A stretch of 10,485 nt of DNA from JAAXTX01 sp035560715 (lineage in GTDB: Bacteria; Patescibacteriota; Minisyncoccia; Moranbacterales; UBA1568). Positions 1 through 6,698 of the stretch are shown here, piece after piece. Each line of letters starts with the position of its first letter. Positions within the stretch are counted from its first letter, which is position 1. The translations under genes were made by a program, and so were the position numbers. The stretch covers positions 1-10,485 of the forward strand of contig DATMYW010000013.1 in assembly GCA_035560715.1 (NCBI GenBank), read 5' to 3'. The notes beneath the pieces were generated by a model, which searched no databases, was not told the DNA's origin, and worked only from the letters and a program-made list of their open reading frames with translations.

Positions 1-8
1 TACTATTA

Positions 9-37
9 TTGACTATGAATTAACAATGCGGTATCAT
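9..37 (+). promoter_or_regulatory. Promoter of the queuosine-salvage gene
   Basis: A -35 box TTGACT (9-14) and a -10 box TATCAT (32-37) are separated by exactly 17 bases; each matches the sigma-70 consensus at 5 of 6 positions. Transcription would begin near base 44, leaving a leader of about 18 bases that holds little more than the ribosome site. The -10 region overlaps an in-frame ATG at 26, which argues against that ATG being the start codon. Confidence 0.6.
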
Positions 38-51
38 GCGCGGTTATCAAT

Positions 52-58
52 AAGGAGG
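52..58 (+). promoter_or_regulatory. Shine-Dalgarno site that fixes the Qng1 start
   Basis: AAGGAGG lies three bases before the ATG at 62, a near-perfect anti-16S match. The in-frame ATG at 26 has no such site and sits inside the promoter, so 62 is the chosen start. Confidence 0.75.
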
Positions 59-61
59 CGT

Positions 62-1057
62 ATGAAAAACGTGCTTGATTCGACAAAGTATGTGTGTGAG
101 CGATCAAAATCCGTTTCAATGGATCCTGAATCCGTCGTACGGTTCTGTGATCGGTTCGATGTCGGCGTGACCACCTATTGGTGGAAGACGTGCCCGTTTG
201 ATCTTTCCGACCTGGACGTGGAAAAAAGAATGCTGTTTCTTCTGTCGTTTAATGCGATCAGTTTTAGCTACTGGAGCGATGCATATTGGCTTCCTGAGCA
301 AGCGACATGGAGAGAGCAGCCGTGGGAAGGGTCCTATCGCGGTGGTCGGAACAATGGTGCATGGGGGCTGGCCTCGAATTTGGCTCGCGCACTGGTAAAC
401 GGCAGGCTCGTACTGGAGGCCGGATTCCTGGCTGCTCTGGATGGAAAACGATTCGCTGAAATTCTTGGAAATCAGGAAGAAAGAACGCCGCTTTTCAGTG
501 AGAGGCTGAGAATACTTCAGGAGATCGGAAGGGGATTGATTGAACGGTACGATGGGATCGTCTCAAATCTCCTCTCTGAGTCGCACGGTGATGCGGATAC
601 GTTGGTTGGCAAGGTGATCGAGATGTTTCCGTCCTTTACGGACATCGCGATATACGAAGGGCAGGAGGTGGAATTCTGTAAGCGCGCTCAGCTCTTTGTC
701 GCTGATGTGATCCAGACTTTTGGCGAAGGGGTGAGCATTCCTTGGTCCGAACTCGGAAAGCTAACGGCGTGTGCGGATTACAAGCTTCCACAGGTTCTTC
801 GGCATCTCGGCATCTTAAGATATTCGGATGCGCTCGCCGCGAAGGTGGACCATAAGATCCTGTTGGAACATGGTGGTGTGGAGGAGGTGGAAATCCGGGC
901 GAATACGATCTGGGCGGTCGAAACAATACGCGAGGAGCTTGCGAAGCGTGGGACGGCTCTGACGTCCATAGAGATCAACGATTATCTCTGGCTCCTCGGA
1001 CAGCGAGACGAGTATCGCGCGAAGCCGTATCATCGCACCCGAACCACGGCATACTGA
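62..1057 (+). CDS. qng1: Queuosine 5'-phosphate N-glycosidase (queuosine salvage, DUF2419/Qng1 family)
   Basis: The 331-residue protein should release queuine base from queuosine 5'-phosphate, in the cytoplasm, so that the base can be reused for modifying tRNA anticodon position 34. Family features are visible along the whole length: an N-terminal VVRFCDRF segment, a Phe/Trp-rich block around residues 59-77, GSYRGG at 90-95, FCKRAQ at 205-210, CADYKLPQVLRHLG at 237-250, EVEIRANTIWAVE at 275-287 and the signature end PYHRTRTTAY. Lys207 and Asp239 are 32 residues apart; from memory they correspond to the active-site Lys and Asp of the human enzyme. Length is normal for the family. No queuosine biosynthesis or tRNA-guanine transglycosylase gene is adjacent, so it appears to be a single-gene unit. 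It converges with the lgt-side genes and no clear terminator follows it. Confidence 0.88.
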   Translation: MKNVLDSTKYVCERSKSVSMDPESVVRFCDRFDVGVTTYWWKTCPFDLSDLDVEKRMLFLLSFNAISFSYWSDAYWLPEQATWREQPWEGSYRGGRNNGAWGLASNLARALVNGRLVLEAGFLAALDGKRFAEILGNQEERTPLFSERLRILQEIGRGLIERYDGIVSNLLSESHGDADTLVGKVIEMFPSFTDIAIYEGQEVEFCKRAQLFVADVIQTFGEGVSIPWSELGKLTACADYKLPQVLRHLGILRYSDALAAKVDHKILLEHGGVEEVEIRANTIWAVETIREELAKRGTALTSIEINDYLWLLGQRDEYRAKPYHRTRTTAY

Positions 1058-1122
1058 GCATGACTTTAAATGAGCGGTGGTAACATTTGCAGTCATGAAT
1101 TCGAGTACCGTTGGTAAAATTT

Positions 1123-1296
1123 CTAACGAGTGACGTTCCCGTACTCGCCGTCGTGATCGGATGAACGTGGTGATTTGGTCGTTGTAGAGATCGGCATTCG
1201 CCCGCCATGGATTCCTTTCAGCGCGTTTTTGAGTGTTGTCTTACCAGCTCCGGATGTGTCCGTTATCGTCGTCAATAGCGATGGATGGCATCTCAT
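1123..1296 (-). pseudogene. Guanylate-kinase-like P-loop remnant (5' part only)
   Basis: In the minus strand, in a frame different from lgt, a short reading frame contains the P-loop SGAGKTTLKNAL. About 10 residues later comes PISTTTKSPRSSDHDGEYGNVTR, which follows the guanylate kinase order (P-loop, then S-x-TTR-x-PR, then D-G-x-x-Y-x-x-V-x-R). A TAG stop at 1123-1125 ends the frame directly after this, where a real guanylate kinase would continue for about 140 more residues; none of that is found before the Qng1 gene. An ATG at 1296 is a possible start, but no ribosome site is seen. Alternatively the start was MPSIAI at 1291, now one frame off the P-loop. It overlaps the last 56 bases of the lgt frame. 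It is either a truncated gene or a chance ORF; the two motifs in correct order favour a remnant. Confidence 0.5.
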
Positions 1297-2203
1297 TCTC
1301 AGTGTCAATTGTGGTCGGTTGATTGTTGTAAAAGATGCGTGTATCCGATGATGTGGTTACATTTCCGAAATCGTCAAGGGTAGACATGCTTCGTGCGCAG
1401 AGCCGCCATCGTGATACGTACAATCGACGTACGATTAAAGCCATGCCAAGAGCGGCAAAGAACAGATAGAGGGTGGGATAAAGGAATGTCGGGGCGTCGA
1501 AGAAAGGCGGTGTGACGCGAAGGAAGGAATTCCCGAGTCGGAAGAGCGAGAAGAGAATCACGAACGAGAGGAAGGGGATTCCGGTAGGCGCATGTTTCTT
1601 CGTGAGAAAAACCGCGAGCCCGGAAAGGGCAAGGACCACGAACAATTCATAGAGTTCGGTCGGATGAACCGGCGTGACGGAAAAGAGGTCATCCGGATGC
1701 GTGGCGAGCTGGTACCGATGGGCCTGGCTCATGACGGGAAAAGAGACTCCCCAGGGGAGGGTGGTTTCGTGTCCGAAGCAGCAGCCGTTCAAGAAGCACC
1801 CTATGCGCATGAGCGCGATGCTGATTCCGAGGACCGGCGTAGACGTGTCCGCAAATTTCCAGGTGTCGAGACGGAAATATCGCAACAGAATCCATCCGGC
1901 GAGTGTCGCGAGCATGATGCCGCCATAGAGCGAGAAACCGCTCGTATCGAAGGCGAACATCCGTTCCGGATGTGCCAGGAATGCCTGCCGGTTCACGAGA
2001 ATATTAAGAAGTCGTCCGCCAACGAACGCGGCGACGAGCATCGCTGTCAGCGTGATGCCGACGCGCCTCATCGGGAAGCCGCGATAGCGGGCGACAAACA
2101 GCGTCCCACAGAATCCAACGATCGCCGCCACGGTCATGAAAAACCCGTACGAGGATATCGCCGTGCCGGATGAGAGATGGAAGAGGATGGGATGCATGTT
2201 CAC
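1241..2203 (-). CDS. lgt: Prolipoprotein diacylglyceryl transferase-like membrane protein
   Basis: Lgt moves diacylglycerol from phosphatidylglycerol to the lipobox cysteine of pre-lipoproteins in the cytoplasmic membrane. The 320-residue product is multi-pass, with hydrophobic stretches near 15-38, 50-70, 92-110, 122-140, 186-202, 207-226 and 238-258. Recognisable blocks are GFSLYGG (89-95), MRIGCFLNGCCFG (132-144) and VHPTELYE (179-186). Arg133 and Asn139 fit the conserved Arg and Asn of E. coli Lgt, but the catalytic-loop His (HGG in E. coli) is Tyr93 here and the motif carries extra cysteines, so this is the divergent Lgt-like branch and activity is not certain. The GTG start overlaps the upstream stop as GTGA, implying translational coupling; an ATG lies two codons on. 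Residues after about 272 form an atypical tail lacking Lgt similarity that runs into the guanylate-kinase-like remnant, so the original stop may have been lost. Confidence 0.8.
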   Translation of the reverse strand: MNMHPILFHLSSGTAISSYGFFMTVAAIVGFCGTLFVARYRGFPMRRVGITLTAMLVAAFVGGRLLNILVNRQAFLAHPERMFAFDTSGFSLYGGIMLATLAGWILLRYFRLDTWKFADTSTPVLGISIALMRIGCFLNGCCFGHETTLPWGVSFPVMSQAHRYQLATHPDDLFSVTPVHPTELYELFVVLALSGLAVFLTKKHAPTGIPFLSFVILFSLFRLGNSFLRVTPPFFDAPTFLYPTLYLFFAALGMALIVRRLYVSRWRLCARSMSTLDDFGNVTTSSDTRIFYNNQPTTIDTENEMPSIAIDDDNGHIRSW

Positions 2204-4329
2204 TTCTTGTCCGAACCACCGTCTTTTGCGGTTTTCGGGGCGGGCTTTGAAGCGGATACGCTGGCGATGATCTTCGCTTCGCCCTTGTCGTTCTTGTAGG
2301 TGATGATGAACGGTCCGGCTGCGGAGTATGTCCCGTTATCCTCGGCGGAGACCGTAAGGGTCATGACGCCCGTCGCGCCTTTCTCGCTCACGTTCGCGGT
2401 GATGATTCCGTCCGCATAGGTGAAGGGGATCTCCTTCGGATCACTGTCTCCCGATCCGAACGTCATCGTGCCGCTGCTGTCACCTTGGGGTGTCAGTGAA
2501 AGCGATACCGGCATTTCCTTGCCGATAAGCTGGGAGAGGTCCATCGAGAAATCGCATCCCGGCTCGCTTTCGGAGGAGGCCCCGCCTTCTTTCGGCTTTT
2601 CCTTCATGGCTTCCGGAACGATGACGTCGGTAATCTTCATCTTCCCGTTGGGCCACGGTCCGGCAAGGTCCTTGAGTGCCGGGAAGAGGTCGATTCCGAA
2701 CCGGTCTTTCAGGAACTTCGCGTACTGTTTCTTGCCGTCCGGGCCGGAAAACCACATCCGTGCCCCCTGGACGACATCGTCCACGGCAACCGCCTTGTCC
2801 ATGAGCAGTCCGTTTTTGTCGGAAAGCTGGAACCTGCCGGTGTCCTTCATCATTTTCTGCGCGAAGTGATAGAGCACGTCGAGCTTGTTTTCGTAGTCGA
2901 AGCCTTTGTCGAGCCCGACCGGACCCATGGTGGAGTCAAAGAAACCCGCTTTCTTGTACGCATCGACGAGAAGTCGGAGCCTGGCCGCCTCTTCCTCGAA
3001 CGCTTTCTCTTTTTCGGCTCGGAGCGCGAACTGCTTGCGGTACGATTCCTTGACGCTGTCGCGCACCATGTCCGCCTGACGGTCCGAGAGCGGCGGGAGG
3101 CCGGCTTCGGCGCGCACGTCGTTCTCGCGGTTCACCGCCTCGAGTTCGAGCTGCCTCCGTATGCCTCGCATCTGGTCCCAGACGGAATTGAAATCGCCCG
3201 CATCGACATTGTATCCGTAGAAGGTAGCGTTCGCGCCTTTTTGGAAAGCGTAGTAGGCCGCCTCGACCTCGTCGTTCTTCCAGCTGTCGATCTTTCCCTG
3301 CACGACCTCGACGGCGATCTTTCCGGCGGTCGTGATGAGGAACTGGTCGGCGATCTTTTCCCCGATGATCCTGGCCGCGTCCTTATACTGTCCCTCCGCC
3401 GCGTAACCGGCCGCCTTGGAGACCGCCTCGACGGTATCGGTTCCCTCGGTCAGGTTCTTGAGTCCTTCCTGCCACGCGGATTCGGGGACAAGCTCGGCAA
3501 TCTTTGATCCGGCGAGGACCGCGATCTTCTGGCTCATGTCCGTCGTATCCCCGGACTGGTACGAATCATGTATTTCCTTATACGCGTCGTTCTTGAGCAG
3601 TTCACCGAGTACCTTGCCTTTCACGGATTCGTCCGAGATGCCCATCTTTTGCAGTATGAGGTCGACGATCTTTCCCGATACTTCGTCGGAAACGTTATTC
3701 AGCCCGTCGCGGATCTGGCTGTCGACGGTCTGAGAGTGGATCCACTTCTCGGTAATCACGGTATCGTCCTTGATCTTGGTAAGTCCGAACAGGGAGAAAT
3801 GGTACGTTCCGAACGTGACGAGCCCCTTTTCCTTGTCTATGGATATCGGTTTGATGTATTCCCACTTCGTACCGTCGTAGTAGGCGACACGGAGTTCCGA
3901 AAGGTCCTGATCGACGGGAAGCGCGGCGGGATCGAACCGGAACGAGACCGTCGCCTGTTCGTTGAGGCGCGACGGTTGACCCGCGGAAATCTCTATCGGT
4001 GCCCCGATGGTGTCGATTTCCGCGCCGACGTATCCGGGGACCTGTTCCGGATTGGCAAGGGAAAGCGACCGTTCGGCATCAAACGAGCCCTTCGGGACCT
4101 GTATCGAAGCCTTGTTCGCGTTCAGATCACCCAAAACGAGATCCTTGTCACCGCTGCTCATTCCGGTTATCGGTTCGGCAATGGTCTTTTCATATGTCCA
4201 CGCGGTCAGGTCGCTTTTTTTCGCTTCCCCCGGCGCGTTCGCGGTTTTTGTTCGGAAAAGGAAAAACCAGCAGGCCGCCCCCACGATGATGACGATTCCC
4301 GCTATCCCAAAAACTATCCGACTTTTCAT
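2200..4329 (-). CDS. Large membrane-anchored protein with ZU5-like domain, unknown function
   Basis: The 709-residue protein begins with MKSR and a hydrophobic helix at residues 5-25, so it is probably anchored with its bulk outside the membrane. Residues about 62-185 resemble the ZU5-like beta domain found in bacterial surface proteins: VPKGSF, then an IDTIGAPIEIS segment, then RVAYYDGTKWEYI and the closing GLVTFGTYHFSLFGL. Residues about 190-590 are charged and mostly helical, with Lys/Glu/Ala-rich stretches that could coil; I recognise no family there. Residues 592-692 are predicted beta-rich, followed by a Lys/Ala/Pro tail. Cys20 sits in VGAAC, but Gly at the -3 position makes it a poor lipobox. 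No ribosome site is obvious before the ATG, although a good promoter lies about 30 bases upstream of it. It overlaps lgt by 4 bases, so the two are co-expressed and may share an envelope role. The function is unknown. Confidence 0.8.
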   Translation of the reverse strand: MKSRIVFGIAGIVIIVGAACWFFLFRTKTANAPGEAKKSDLTAWTYEKTIAEPITGMSSGDKDLVLGDLNANKASIQVPKGSFDAERSLSLANPEQVPGYVGAEIDTIGAPIEISAGQPSRLNEQATVSFRFDPAALPVDQDLSELRVAYYDGTKWEYIKPISIDKEKGLVTFGTYHFSLFGLTKIKDDTVITEKWIHSQTVDSQIRDGLNNVSDEVSGKIVDLILQKMGISDESVKGKVLGELLKNDAYKEIHDSYQSGDTTDMSQKIAVLAGSKIAELVPESAWQEGLKNLTEGTDTVEAVSKAAGYAAEGQYKDAARIIGEKIADQFLITTAGKIAVEVVQGKIDSWKNDEVEAAYYAFQKGANATFYGYNVDAGDFNSVWDQMRGIRRQLELEAVNRENDVRAEAGLPPLSDRQADMVRDSVKESYRKQFALRAEKEKAFEEEAARLRLLVDAYKKAGFFDSTMGPVGLDKGFDYENKLDVLYHFAQKMMKDTGRFQLSDKNGLLMDKAVAVDDVVQGARMWFSGPDGKKQYAKFLKDRFGIDLFPALKDLAGPWPNGKMKITDVIVPEAMKEKPKEGGASSESEPGCDFSMDLSQLIGKEMPVSLSLTPQGDSSGTMTFGSGDSDPKEIPFTYADGIITANVSEKGATGVMTLTVSAEDNGTYSAAGPFIITYKNDKGEAKIIASVSASKPAPKTAKDGGSDKK

Positions 4330-4365
4330 ATACCGGAGATTTATCGTGGCTTATGTCTTGAAGTC

Positions 4366-4393
4366 ATCATAGGCTGACCGTTTCGGAAGTCAA
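4366..4393 (-). promoter_or_regulatory. Promoter for the anchored-protein/lgt operon
   Basis: Read on the minus strand, TTGACT (4393-4388) is followed after 16 bases by TATGAT (4371-4366); each box matches consensus at 5 of 6. Transcription would start near 4359, giving a leader of about 30 bases before the ATG at 4329. Its -35 box lies 2 bases from the -35 box of the divergent channel promoter. Confidence 0.5.
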
Positions 4394-4395
4394 GG

Positions 4396-4424
4396 TTTGC
4401 ACATGTTTCCATTCATTGTATGAT
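4396..4424 (+). promoter_or_regulatory. Candidate promoter of the potassium channel gene
   Basis: TTTGCA (4396-4401) and TATGAT (4419-4424) are 17 bases apart, matching consensus at 4 and 5 of 6 positions. The predicted start near 4431 leaves a leader of about 38 bases. It is back to back with the promoter of the minus-strand operon, so the two could compete for polymerase or share a regulator. Confidence 0.38.
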
Positions 4425-4468
4425 TCCGATATCGGCCAGTGAGTCGGGATCATGAAATGTGAGCGCAT

Positions 4469-5683
4469 ATGGAAGCAAAAGAGGTGGTCATTCTGGGAAG
4501 TGGGCACCTTGCCGATCGGCTGTACGTGAAGTTACAGCGGAAGGGTATTCCGGTCCGGCACATCCCCGTCGAGCGGTTTCTCGGCACGGAAACGGACGAA
4601 AAGCATTCGCATCTCGAGTCGGCCGAGAGGATTCTTTCGGAAATCGGCCTTGAACGGACATCCGCGGTCTGTGTCATGGATGACAAGGACGACCGGAACA
4701 TAGGATTGGCGCTTTCCATCATCTCGCTTTTTCCCGATCTCCCCGCATACGTTGCGCTTTTCAACGATGCCGTCGGTTCGCGTTTCAAGGGGCTGCATCC
4801 GAGTCTCCATATCGTCGATCCGGCTTCCATCGCCGCACCGTTCCTGTCGGACCAGTTCCGAACGGGAAAGAAAAGCGTGCTTCCTGAAAATATCACACGC
4901 CTTTCCATCGGTTCCATTCGGGAACATGCCATCATCTTTTCGGACAAGCTGCTCATGGGGGTGTTTCTCGCGTTCGTCGTTTTTTTCTGCTTCGGAATCT
5001 CGGTATTCCATGTCGTTCGGGACCTTTCGTGGATCGATGCGTTTTATTTCTCGACGGTCACCGTATCGACCGTCGGTTACGGGGATATCAATTCGTTGGA
5101 CGCCGAGCCGGGAGTGAAACTCTTCAACGCGCTGTTCATACTCGGGTCGATGGTGTTCGTCTCGGTATTCTTCGCGCTCCTTATCGATCGCATGACGGAG
5201 AAGCGGTACCAGATCGAGCTTGGCCGAAGACGGTACCGTCTGAAGGGGCATCTGATCATCTGCGGTCTCGGCCGCATGGGGTACGGGCTCGCGATGGAGC
5301 TCCTGAACCGGGGAGAGAGGGTGTTGGTGATCGAATCGGATCCCGATAACCAGTATCTCAATATCATCCGGACCAGAGGGGCGAAAACGCTTGTCGGGGA
5401 CGCGAAGCTCTTGAGAAACCTGACGGACTCAGGAATTTCGAAAGCCGCGGGGATTTTCATCATGGTCGACAACGACCTGTTGAACCTGGAAATCGGTTTG
5501 AACGTGCTGTCGCTGAATCAGGAAATCCCGATCGTTCTTCGGGTGTATGACGAGGAATTCGCGAAAAGGATCCGAACGAAGCTCGGTATCCCGTTGACAT
5601 TCAGCATGACATCTATAGCCGCGGACCGTATCGTCGAGATGATCGTGAGAAGCAAGACAACAGCTGATGGTTCTGATGAATAA
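4469..5683 (+). CDS. Two-TM potassium channel with N- and C-terminal RCK (TrkA-N) domains
   Basis: The 404-residue protein should form a tetrameric K+-selective pore in the cytoplasmic membrane, gated by ligands bound to its cytosolic NAD-binding-type domains. Residues 5-130 form a Rossmann-like RCK domain (VVILGSGHLA at 6-15). Helix 1 spans about 161-182, the pore loop carries the K+ filter TVGYGD at 201-206, and helix 2 spans about 218-240. Residues 260-395 form the second RCK domain, with GHLIICGLGRMG at 260-271, acidic Glu289 ending strand 2 (VIES) and VGDA at 309-312. Known prokaryotic RCK channels such as MthK put the pore first; here one RCK precedes it. The ATG at 4469 has only a weak GTGAG ribosome site, but it starts precisely before the Rossmann strand. 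It is monocistronic and divergent from the anchored-protein operon. No other Trk/Ktr component is nearby. Confidence 0.88.
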   Translation: MEAKEVVILGSGHLADRLYVKLQRKGIPVRHIPVERFLGTETDEKHSHLESAERILSEIGLERTSAVCVMDDKDDRNIGLALSIISLFPDLPAYVALFNDAVGSRFKGLHPSLHIVDPASIAAPFLSDQFRTGKKSVLPENITRLSIGSIREHAIIFSDKLLMGVFLAFVVFFCFGISVFHVVRDLSWIDAFYFSTVTVSTVGYGDINSLDAEPGVKLFNALFILGSMVFVSVFFALLIDRMTEKRYQIELGRRRYRLKGHLIICGLGRMGYGLAMELLNRGERVLVIESDPDNQYLNIIRTRGAKTLVGDAKLLRNLTDSGISKAAGIFIMVDNDLLNLEIGLNVLSLNQEIPIVLRVYDEEFAKRIRTKLGIPLTFSMTSIAADRIVEMIVRSKTTADGSDE

Positions 5684-5711
5684 GGAATTTAGAGGAGCAC
5701 CTTAAGAAAGC

Positions 5712-5733
5712 CAATATCAGAATAATGATATTG
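5712..5733. repeat. Perfect 8-6-8 inverted repeat overlapping a -35 box
   Basis: CAATATCA (5712-5719) and TGATATTG (5726-5733) are exact inverse complements around a 6-base spacer. The right arm overlaps the TTGACA box at 5731-5736 upstream of the TPM-domain lipoprotein gene, where an operator would be expected. It has no T-tract and is AT-rich, so a terminator for the channel gene is less likely. Confidence 0.4.
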
Positions 5734-5759
5734 ACACCATACGGCATATTTGCTCTTAT
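5731..5759 (+). promoter_or_regulatory. Candidate promoter of the broken TPM lipoprotein gene
   Basis: A perfect -35 box TTGACA (5731-5736) is followed at 17 bases by TCTTAT, a weak -10; TATATT begins three bases later at a less favourable 20-base spacing. The region up to 5819 is AT-rich and contains no ORF. The strong -35 supports a promoter, while the exact -10 is uncertain. Confidence 0.35.
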
Positions 5760-5819
5760 ATTCTTTTTTTAAATCCTGAATATTTCTTTCGAAACCATCA
5801 AACCGCGATAGGGGGAATA

Positions 5820-6682
5820 ATGCTGAAAAATGCAATAGGGGTACTGCTGTTATTGCTTTCGATAACGGCCTGTACGAAATCGCCTGCCGAGTCTGCCAAG
5901 CCCGCTAAGTCTGATTATGTCGGCGTAGTGAATGACTTTGCTGATCAGATTCCATTTGAGGCGGAGCATGATCTCAGTGAAAAGATCCAGAGCCACGAGC
6001 AGATGACCGGCAATCAGGTTCGAATCGTCATTACTAAAGACTTAAAGGCGAACCGTTGTCCGATTACGCCATTCGGAAGTTCAATGAATGGGGGGGCGGC
6101 ATGAAGGGGAGTTGATAACGGGGTTCTGATCGCTATCGATGCCGGTGCGAATAATGCTGAGCGGAGATCGTTTATTGCGACCGGAATGGAAGTCGAAGGC
6201 GAGCGGATTACAGACGCTCAGGCGGGAAGAATATGCCGAAATACTATCAAGCCGTTGTGGAATAGCGGGCAAAAAGAGCTGGCTCTTTCGGCTGGTCTCG
6301 ATAGTGTCATCGTTCAATTGGGGCGACTCCGTTGGAACGCGCAAAAAAAGTTGCTCCTATACGTCAAGATGTGAGCGCTCCGTCTGGCTTTCTCGGCATT
6401 GGTATCGTGATTCTGTTATTGGTCGTTGTAGTCGTCATAGCATACGGCATCAACAGAAAGGCCTCAAATTCTGACGGGAGTGATTCATCTTATCGCTCAA
6501 CGGCTAGTAGCGGTTCCTCGCGTGGTGGAAGAGCAAGGAGTCGGTCGTCTGAAGATAGTGGATCATCGTTTAGCACCTTTATCTCCGATTCCGGTTCAAG
6601 CTGGGGTGGTGATGGTGATAGCGGGTCTTCCAGTCCTGGTGATTGTGGCGGCGGCTGTGATGGCGGCGGCGGTGGTGATTGA
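5820..6682 (+). pseudogene. TPM-domain (YgcG-like) lipoprotein gene with three frameshifts
   Basis: The start has the ribosome site AGGGGGA and a lipoprotein signal peptide with a good lipobox (SITAC, Cys18). A TPM-domain opening follows (VNDFADQIPFEA, then TGNQVRIVITKDLK). One base is then missing near 6044-6046; restoring an A gives GEPLSDYAIRKFNEWGGG. One base is extra near 6110; removing it gives GVDNGVLIAID and the rest of the domain (RSFIATGMEVEGERITDAQAGRI, then GLDSVIVQLG). A third shift lies in the A7 run at 6343-6349; with an eighth A the frame joins a membrane helix (GIGIVILLLVVVVVIAYG) and the Ser/Gly-rich tail ending CGGGCDGGGGGD, as is usual in this family. Intact, it would be a membrane protein of about 287 residues with an exported TPM domain. 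The shifts could be decay or sequencing error in homopolymers. The identity of the family is clear; the broken state depends on read accuracy. Confidence 0.82.
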
Positions 6683-6698
6683 AAGTGAGGGAGGAATA

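Noticed and set aside
26..61. In-frame upstream start for the Qng1 protein at 26
   Set aside because: It lies within the -35/-10 promoter and lacks a ribosome site, while AAGGAGG stands just before the ATG at 62.
1592..2173. 193-residue plus-strand ORF opposite lgt
   Set aside because: The product is charged and low in complexity (many Arg/Glu/His) with no family features, as expected from the antisense of a membrane protein gene.
4268..4329. Lipobox at Cys20 of the 709-residue protein
   Set aside because: The residues before the cysteine are Gly-Ala-Ala with Trp after it; Gly at -3 is atypical, so a transmembrane anchor is preferred, though the nearby lgt made it worth testing.
2866..4377. 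Long plus-strand ORFs (213 and 269 residues) opposite the 709-residue gene
   Set aside because: They are mirror frames of a codon-biased gene with no recognisable motif, and the minus-strand frame has promoter, anchor helix and domain evidence.
4532..5251. 239-residue minus-strand ORF opposite the potassium channel
   Set aside because: It has no motif and lies antisense to the clearly identified pore and RCK domains.
6343..6349. Programmed slippage at the A7 run as a designed expression control
   Set aside because: Two other shifts without slippery runs of that length already break the gene, so decay or sequencing error is simpler; retained only as a side possibility.
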